64,000 nt of DNA from assembly GCA_038210595.1 (NCBI GenBank), contig JBBQWN010000003.1, forward strand, positions 1-64,000. Reading direction: 5' to 3'. The notes beneath the pieces were generated by a model. It had not been told where the DNA came from, searched no databases, and worked only from the letters and a program-made list of their open reading frames with translations. The translations under genes and the position numbers were made by a program. Within the stretch, counting starts at the first letter, position 1. Every line of letters starts with the position of its first letter. Source of the stretch: Glacieibacterium sp038210595 (GTDB lineage Bacteria; Pseudomonadota; Alphaproteobacteria; Sphingomonadales; Sphingomonadaceae). Below are positions 59,633-64,000 of this stretch, piece by piece.

Positions 59633-60593
59633 ACTGGTTGGCCACGCCGCCGCCGCCGCGGCGTTCCGCAGCGCCTTCCTCAGCGGCCGCCCGCACCATG
59701 CCTGGCTGCTCGCCGGACCGCCGGGGGTGGGCAAGGCGACCTTCGCCCGGGCTGCCGCGACCTGGGCGCTGGCCCATGCGGCCGGGCCGGCAGTGGCGGA
59801 CGACAGTTTCGACGTGCCCGCCGGCCACCCGATCGCGGCACTGGTCGAGGCCGGCAGTCACCTCGACCTGCGCAGCCTGGTCCGCACCACCGACGACAAG
59901 GGCAAGCTGCGCACCGTCATCCGCGTCGACGAGATCCGCGCGCTGCAGCCGCTGTTCCGCAACCGCCCGGCGCTCAGCGACTGGCGCGTCGTCATCGTCG
60001 ATTCGGCGGACGAGATGAACACCAACGCTGCCAACGCGCTGCTCAAGAACCTCGAGGAGCCGCCGGCGGGCACCTTGTTCCTGGTCGTCAGCCATTCGCC
60101 GGGCCGCCTGCTGCCGACGATCCGCTCGCGTTGCCGGACGTTGCGCTTCCGGCCGCTCAGCGACACCGAGGTCGGCATCGTGCTCGCCGTGCAGCGGCCC
60201 GAGCTGCCGGCAGCCGAAATCGCCGCGCTGGTCGCGGTCGCGGAAGGGGCGCCGGGCCGGGCGCTGGGCCTGGCCGAGGCCGGCGTCGAGGCGCTGACCC
60301 GCGACATGGACGCGCTCGCGCTGGCGCGGGGCGGGGAGGGTACGGCGCGCGCGCTCAGCCTGTCGCGCAGCCTGTCGGGCAAGGCCGCCGGTCCGCGCTA
60401 TGCCGCCTTCCTCGATCTGGCGCCCGCCTATATCGCGCGGGCGGCCCGCGACCGCAGCGGCGCGCGCGGGCTCCGCGCCGTCGGCCTGTGGGAGCGGGCG
60501 AACGACCTTGCCGGGGGGGCCGTGCCGCTGGCGCTGGAGCCGCAGGCGGTGGCGTTCGAGCTGGCGACGCTGATCGCGGGGTTGGCGGAGTAG
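59625..60593 (+). CDS. holB: DNA polymerase III subunit delta'
   Basis: Clamp-loader subunit. Its 322 residues include the AAA+ Walker A-like LLAGPPGVGKATFARAAA, the helix DEIRALQPLFRNRPALSDWRVVIVDSADEMNTNAANALLKNLEEPPAGT (pieces VIVDSADEMN, NALLKNLEEPP) and the SRC arginine-finger motif in TIRSRCRTLRF. The four Cys zinc module of E. coli delta' is not evident, as usual in alphaproteobacteria. The tmk-holB-metG-tatD order is strongly conserved in this class. Confidence 0.94.
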   Translation: MTELVGHAAAAAAFRSAFLSGRPHHAWLLAGPPGVGKATFARAAATWALAHAAGPAVADDSFDVPAGHPIAALVEAGSHLDLRSLVRTTDDKGKLRTVIRVDEIRALQPLFRNRPALSDWRVVIVDSADEMNTNAANALLKNLEEPPAGTLFLVVSHSPGRLLPTIRSRCRTLRFRPLSDTEVGIVLAVQRPELPAAEIAALVAVAEGAPGRALGLAEAGVEALTRDMDALALARGGEGTARALSLSRSLSGKAAGPRYAAFLDLAPAYIARAARDRSGARGLRAVGLWERANDLAGGAVPLALEPQAVAFELATLIAGLAE

Positions 60594-60618
60594 GGCGGTT
60601 CCGCATAAGACGCGCACC

Positions 60619-62145
60619 ATGAAGCCCGCCGACCATTTCTACATCACCACCGCGATCAGTTACCCGAACGGCGCGCCGCATATGGGCCATGCCTATGAGG
60701 TGATCGCCACAGACGCGATCGCGCGCTTCCAGCGGCTCAGCGGCAAGACCGTGCGCTTCCTGACCGGCACCGACGAGCACGGCCTCAAGATCGCGCAGGC
60801 AGCGCGGGCCGAGGGCGTCGAGCCGCGCGCCTATGTCGACCGGATGGTGACCGCGTTCCAGGCGATGGCCGATACCTTCCAGATCAGCCACGACCGCTTC
60901 ATCCGCACCACCGACGCCGATCACTATGCCGCGAGCCAGGAATTGTGGCGGCGGATCGAGGCGAACGGCGACCTGTATCTCGACTGCTACGAGGGCTGGT
61001 ACTCGGTCCGCGACGAGGCCTATTACGACGAGAGCGAACTGATCGACGCGGAGGATACCGCCGGCGACAAGGTCCGCCTGTCGCCGCAGGGCACGCCGGT
61101 GGTCTGGACGGTGGAGGAAAGCTGGTTCTTCCGCCTGTCGAAGTATCAGCAGCAACTGCTAGACCTGTATGACGATCCGGCGCGGGTGCGACCGGCCAGC
61201 CGGGTCAACGAGATGCGCAGCTTCGTCGCCGGGGGCCTGCGCGACCTGTCGGTATCGCGGACCAGCTTCGACTGGGGTGTGCCGGTGCCCGACGCCCCCG
61301 GCCATGTCATGTACGTCTGGCTCGACGCGCTGACCAACTACCTGACCGGCGCGGGTTTTCCGGGGGCCGAGGACGAGTGGTGGCCCGCCGACCTGCACGT
61401 CGTCGGCAAGGACGTGGTGCGCTTCCACGCGGTCTACTGGCCGGCCTTCCTGCTGTCGGCGGGGCTCGCACCCGCGACGACCGTGTTCGGCCACGGCTTC
61501 GTGCTCGACCGCGGCATCAAGATGTCGAAGTCGGTCGGCAACGTCGTCGACCCGCTCGACCTCGCCAAGACGCTGGGTGTCGACCGGCTGCGCTGGTTCC
61601 TGCTCCGCGACGTGGCGTTCGGCGAGGACGGCAACTACAGCCACGACGCCATCGTCGAGCGCACCAACGCCGATCTGGCCAACGGCATCGGCAACCTGGC
61701 GCAGCGCGCGCTCAGCATGGTCGCCAAGGACGGCGGCACGATGCCGGCATTCACGGGCGCGTCGGCCGACGATCTCCATGCCGCCTTTGTCGAGGGCACC
61801 GAAGCCTATTTTGCCGCAATGGACGCGCTGCAACTGCACCGTGGCCTCGAGGCTGTGATGGGCCTCGTCGCCGCCGCCAACGGCTATTTCGCCGACGCCG
61901 CACCCTGGGGCCTGAAGGACGCCCCAGAGCGCCGCGCCGGGGTACTGGCGGCGACCCTCGACGCCGCGCGCCGTATCGCCATCCTCGCGCAACCGGCGAT
62001 CCCGGAGGCCGCGAACCGCCTGCTCGACCAGCTCGGCGTCCCACCCAATGCCCGCGATTTCGCGGCATTCAACACGGCAGTTCCCGCCGGCACGACGCTA
62101 CCGCCACCCGCTGGCGTGTTCCCGCGCTGGGTCGAGCCAAGCTGA
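60619..62145 (+). CDS. metG: Methionyl-tRNA synthetase
   Basis: Class I aminoacyl-tRNA synthetase. Its 508 residues show the HIGH motif as HMGH in SYPNGAPHMGHAYEV, the KMSKS motif in IKMSKSVGNVVDP, WLDALTNYLTG and GKDVVRFHAVYWPAFL. This is the short type without the C-terminal EMAP-like tRNA-binding domain; the cysteine zinc knuckle is also absent, as in other alphaproteobacterial forms. Its stop overlaps the TatD start by one base. Confidence 0.97.
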   Translation: MKPADHFYITTAISYPNGAPHMGHAYEVIATDAIARFQRLSGKTVRFLTGTDEHGLKIAQAARAEGVEPRAYVDRMVTAFQAMADTFQISHDRFIRTTDADHYAASQELWRRIEANGDLYLDCYEGWYSVRDEAYYDESELIDAEDTAGDKVRLSPQGTPVVWTVEESWFFRLSKYQQQLLDLYDDPARVRPASRVNEMRSFVAGGLRDLSVSRTSFDWGVPVPDAPGHVMYVWLDALTNYLTGAGFPGAEDEWWPADLHVVGKDVVRFHAVYWPAFLLSAGLAPATTVFGHGFVLDRGIKMSKSVGNVVDPLDLAKTLGVDRLRWFLLRDVAFGEDGNYSHDAIVERTNADLANGIGNLAQRALSMVAKDGGTMPAFTGASADDLHAAFVEGTEAYFAAMDALQLHRGLEAVMGLVAAANGYFADAAPWGLKDAPERRAGVLAATLDAARRIAILAQPAIPEAANRLLDQLGVPPNARDFAAFNTAVPAGTTLPPPAGVFPRWVEPS

Positions 62146-62924
62146 TGCTGGTCGATTCGCACTGTCACCTCAACTACCCGGGTCTGGTCGAGGATCAGGC
62201 GGGCGTCATCGACCGCGCCCGGGCGGCGGGCGTCGGCACCATGCTCGGCATTGCGACGCGCGTCGCCGAATGGGACCAGATCACCGGTCTGGCCGAGCGC
62301 GAGGCGGACATCTGGGCGACGGTCGGGGTTCATCCTCACGAGGCCGACGTCCACCCCGACACCGACGCCGCCCGCCTGATCGAGGCGGCGCGGCACCCGA
62401 AGGTGATCGGCATCGGCGAGACCGGCCTCGACTATTATTACGACAAGAGCGACCGCGACCGGCAGCGAGCCAGCTTCCGCGCCCATATCGCCGCCGCGCG
62501 CGACACCGGCCTGCCGCTGATCGTCCACACCCGCGATGCCGAGGATGACACCGCCGGCATCCTGCGAGCGGAGATGGAGCAGGGGGCCTTCGCCGGCGTC
62601 ATCCACTGCTTCACCGCCAGCCAGGCCTTTGCCGAACAGGCACTTGCGCTCGGGTTCTACATTTCCCTGTCAGGTATCGTGACGTTCAAGAACGCCCGCG
62701 ACCTGCAGGCGAGTGCGGCGACGATCCCCCCGGACCGGCTTCTGGTCGAAACCGACGCGCCGTTCCTCGCGCCCGTGCCGATGCGCGGCAAGACCTGCGA
62801 GCCGGCGTTCGTGGCGCACACTGCGGCGTTCGTCGCGGGCCTGCGCGGGCAAGGCGTGGACGAACTCGCCGCCTCCACCACCGACAATTTCTTCCGTCTG
62901 TTCGCCAAGGCGGCGCGGCCGTGA
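62145..62924 (+). CDS. TatD-family metal-dependent hydrolase
   Basis: A 259-residue TIM-barrel DNase or phosphoesterase (TatD/YcfH type). Metal-ligand motifs: DSHCHLNYP (HxH), GIGETGLDYYYD (Glu), IVHTRDAEDDT (His), IHCFTAS (His) and VETDAPFLAP (Asp). Complete. It follows metG directly, as in many bacteria (ycfH). The GTG start of the next gene overlaps its stop. Confidence 0.95.
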   Translation: MLVDSHCHLNYPGLVEDQAGVIDRARAAGVGTMLGIATRVAEWDQITGLAEREADIWATVGVHPHEADVHPDTDAARLIEAARHPKVIGIGETGLDYYYDKSDRDRQRASFRAHIAAARDTGLPLIVHTRDAEDDTAGILRAEMEQGAFAGVIHCFTASQAFAEQALALGFYISLSGIVTFKNARDLQASAATIPPDRLLVETDAPFLAPVPMRGKTCEPAFVAHTAAFVAGLRGQGVDELAASTTDNFFRLFAKAARP

Positions 62925-63691
62925 GGATCACCGTCCTGGGCAGCGGCACCTCGAGCGGCGTACCCCGGATCGGCAACGACTGGGGCGACTGCGACCCCGC
63001 GAACCCACGCAACCGCCGCCGCCGTGCGTCGGTCCTGGTCGAGGCCGGCGACACGCGTATTCTCGTCGATACCGGCCCGGACCTGCGCATGCAGCTGCTC
63101 GACGCCGGCATCGCGACGCTCGATGCGGTGCTCTACAGCCACGACCATGCCGACCACAGTCACGGCATCGATGATCTCCGCCAAGTCTTTAACAACATGG
63201 GCAGGCCGGTCGACTGTTATGCGAACGCGGCAACATGGCGGGTGCTGCAACGCCGGTTCGATTATGTCTTTACCGGCAGCGAGTTCTACGCCGCGACGGC
63301 GGTCGCGCACATCATGCCTGAGCGGCTGACGATCGGCCCCATCGTCGTGACACCGTTCGTGCAGAACCACGGCAACATCGACACGCTCGGCTTCCGCTTC
63401 GATTGCGGGGGAAGAGCGGCGGCCTACTCCACCGACGTCAAGGCGCTGCGCGAGACCGGGCCACTGGCCGGGCTCGACCTGTGGGTTATCGATGCGCTGC
63501 GTCGCCACCCGCACCCGACGCACAGCCACCTCGAACAGTCGCTGGGCTGGATCGCCGCGCACCGGCCGCGGCGCGCGGTTCTGACCCACATGGATAACAG
63601 CATGGATTTCGAAACCCTAGCCGCGACGTTGCCAGCCGGAGTCGAGCCGGGTTACGACGGACTGTGCATCGAGCTGGAGGCGGCGGCATGA
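62921..63691 (+). CDS. MBL-fold metallo-hydrolase (PhnP-like)
   Basis: A 256-residue metallo-beta-lactamase-fold phosphodiesterase-like enzyme. The N-terminus VLGSGTSSGVPRIG is typical of PhnP-type proteins. Metal motif SHDHADHSHGIDDL (HxHxDH), a further Asp in YSTDVKAL, and the His in LTHMDN complete the site. It acts on cyclic phosphates or related esters in relatives; the substrate is unknown. The GTG start overlaps the TatD stop, and its own stop overlaps the next ATG. Confidence 0.92.
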   Translation: MRITVLGSGTSSGVPRIGNDWGDCDPANPRNRRRRASVLVEAGDTRILVDTGPDLRMQLLDAGIATLDAVLYSHDHADHSHGIDDLRQVFNNMGRPVDCYANAATWRVLQRRFDYVFTGSEFYAATAVAHIMPERLTIGPIVVTPFVQNHGNIDTLGFRFDCGGRAAAYSTDVKALRETGPLAGLDLWVIDALRRHPHPTHSHLEQSLGWIAAHRPRRAVLTHMDNSMDFETLAATLPAGVEPGYDGLCIELEAAA

Positions 63692-63996
63692 GCATCGCGA
63701 CGATCGCCGCCATCGCGAGGCGGCGGCGCAAGTTCGTTTTCGGCGTCCTCGAACAGGCAGCGAATATTCTGGGTGCAATGACCGCCAGCGTCATGGTGGT
63801 CGGCTTGCTGCTGCCGGCGCTGGCCAGCTTTGGCGGCATGGCATCGGTCAGCGCCGCGATGTTCGCATCTGCGGCCTGGCTGGTCACGGGCCTCGCGGTC
63901 CTGACCGGCGGCAGTTCGATGCTGCTGCGCGGCCTGGCACGCGCGCTTGAGGACGACGGCGTCGCCATGCGCGACAATGACGGAACGGCCAACTGA
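63688..63996 (+). CDS. Small inner-membrane protein of unknown function
   Basis: A 102-residue protein: a basic N-terminus (AIARRRRKFVFG), two hydrophobic helices (about 27-50 and 54-75), and an acidic, polar C-terminus (EDDGVAMRDNDGTAN). I recognise no family. The ATG overlaps the stop of the MBL gene (ATGA), so it belongs to the operon. Another ATG overlaps its own stop at 63996 (TGATG), so the operon may continue beyond the window. Confidence 0.75.
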   Translation: MSIATIAAIARRRRKFVFGVLEQAANILGAMTASVMVVGLLLPALASFGGMASVSAAMFASAAWLVTGLAVLTGGSSMLLRGLARALEDDGVAMRDNDGTAN

Positions 63997-64000
63997 TGGA

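Overview
The window comes from a high-GC alphaproteobacterium, most likely of the order Sphingomonadales. The evidence is a CtrA orthologue beside the CtrA antagonist SciP, a PrsK/PrsR pair with several proteins carrying PEPxxWA-CTERM tails, an UrcA-family protein, a NodT-type efflux lipoprotein and the general gene style. No rRNA is present, so no genus can be given.

Region 1 (1-9970) is the end of an integrated mobile element. It opens inside a Ti-type TraA relaxase/helicase and closes with a P4-type tyrosine integrase and a 47-bp 3' fragment of a tRNA-Lys gene, the probable attachment-site copy. Between them lie a tight five-gene operon on the minus strand (PEP-CTERM TIGR03118 protein, porin, FMN-binding protein, ApbE flavin transferase, four-helix histidine-rich membrane protein), two gene relics and an AT-richer secreted orphan protein.

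Region 2 (9972-27135) is chromosomal. It holds the valine-degradation enzymes MmsB and MmsA, a complete RND efflux set (adaptor, pump, outer-membrane factor), an UrcA protein with a likely sigma-54 promoter, a PAP2 phosphatase, DgkA, DctA, a GDP-mannose-forming enzyme, and the sensor kinase/sigma-54 regulator pair PrsK-PrsR that controls PEP-CTERM and exopolysaccharide genes in relatives. tRNA-Pro(GGG) closes it.

Region 3 (27259-38955) holds a GTA-type holin, a PEP-CTERM protein with a textbook -24/-12 promoter, an argC/GNAT/carbonic-anhydrase operon, hemB, plsC, a frameshifted PEP-CTERM gene, murI, a thioesterase plus 3-hydroxyisobutyryl-CoA hydrolase (again valine catabolism), DUF808 and ZntB membrane proteins, and a BLUF photoreceptor whose upstream region has a perfect CtrA box.

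Region 4 (39039-48694) holds rpiB-glyA-nrdR-trmJ, then ctrA and sciP, mnmA, a serine hydrolase, and a rearrangement scar where the N-terminal halves of two sigma-54 activator genes meet head-on. A winged-helix protein and an alpha/beta hydrolase follow.

Region 5 (48691-55762) is catabolic in flavour: P450, DUF3617, acyl-CoA ligase, quinone oxidoreductase, DUF885, GNAT and tRNA-Ser(TGA). Region 6 (55847-63996) is a dense housekeeping operon: mltB-rlpA-dac-tmk-holB-metG-tatD-MBL hydrolase-small membrane protein, almost all joined by start/stop overlaps.

The strongest leads are the flavin-transfer operon in the island, the PrsR/sigma-54 link to PEP-CTERM genes, the CtrA-box BLUF gene, and the inversion joint at about 46.43 kb. 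All calls rest on reading the sequence; no database search was possible.
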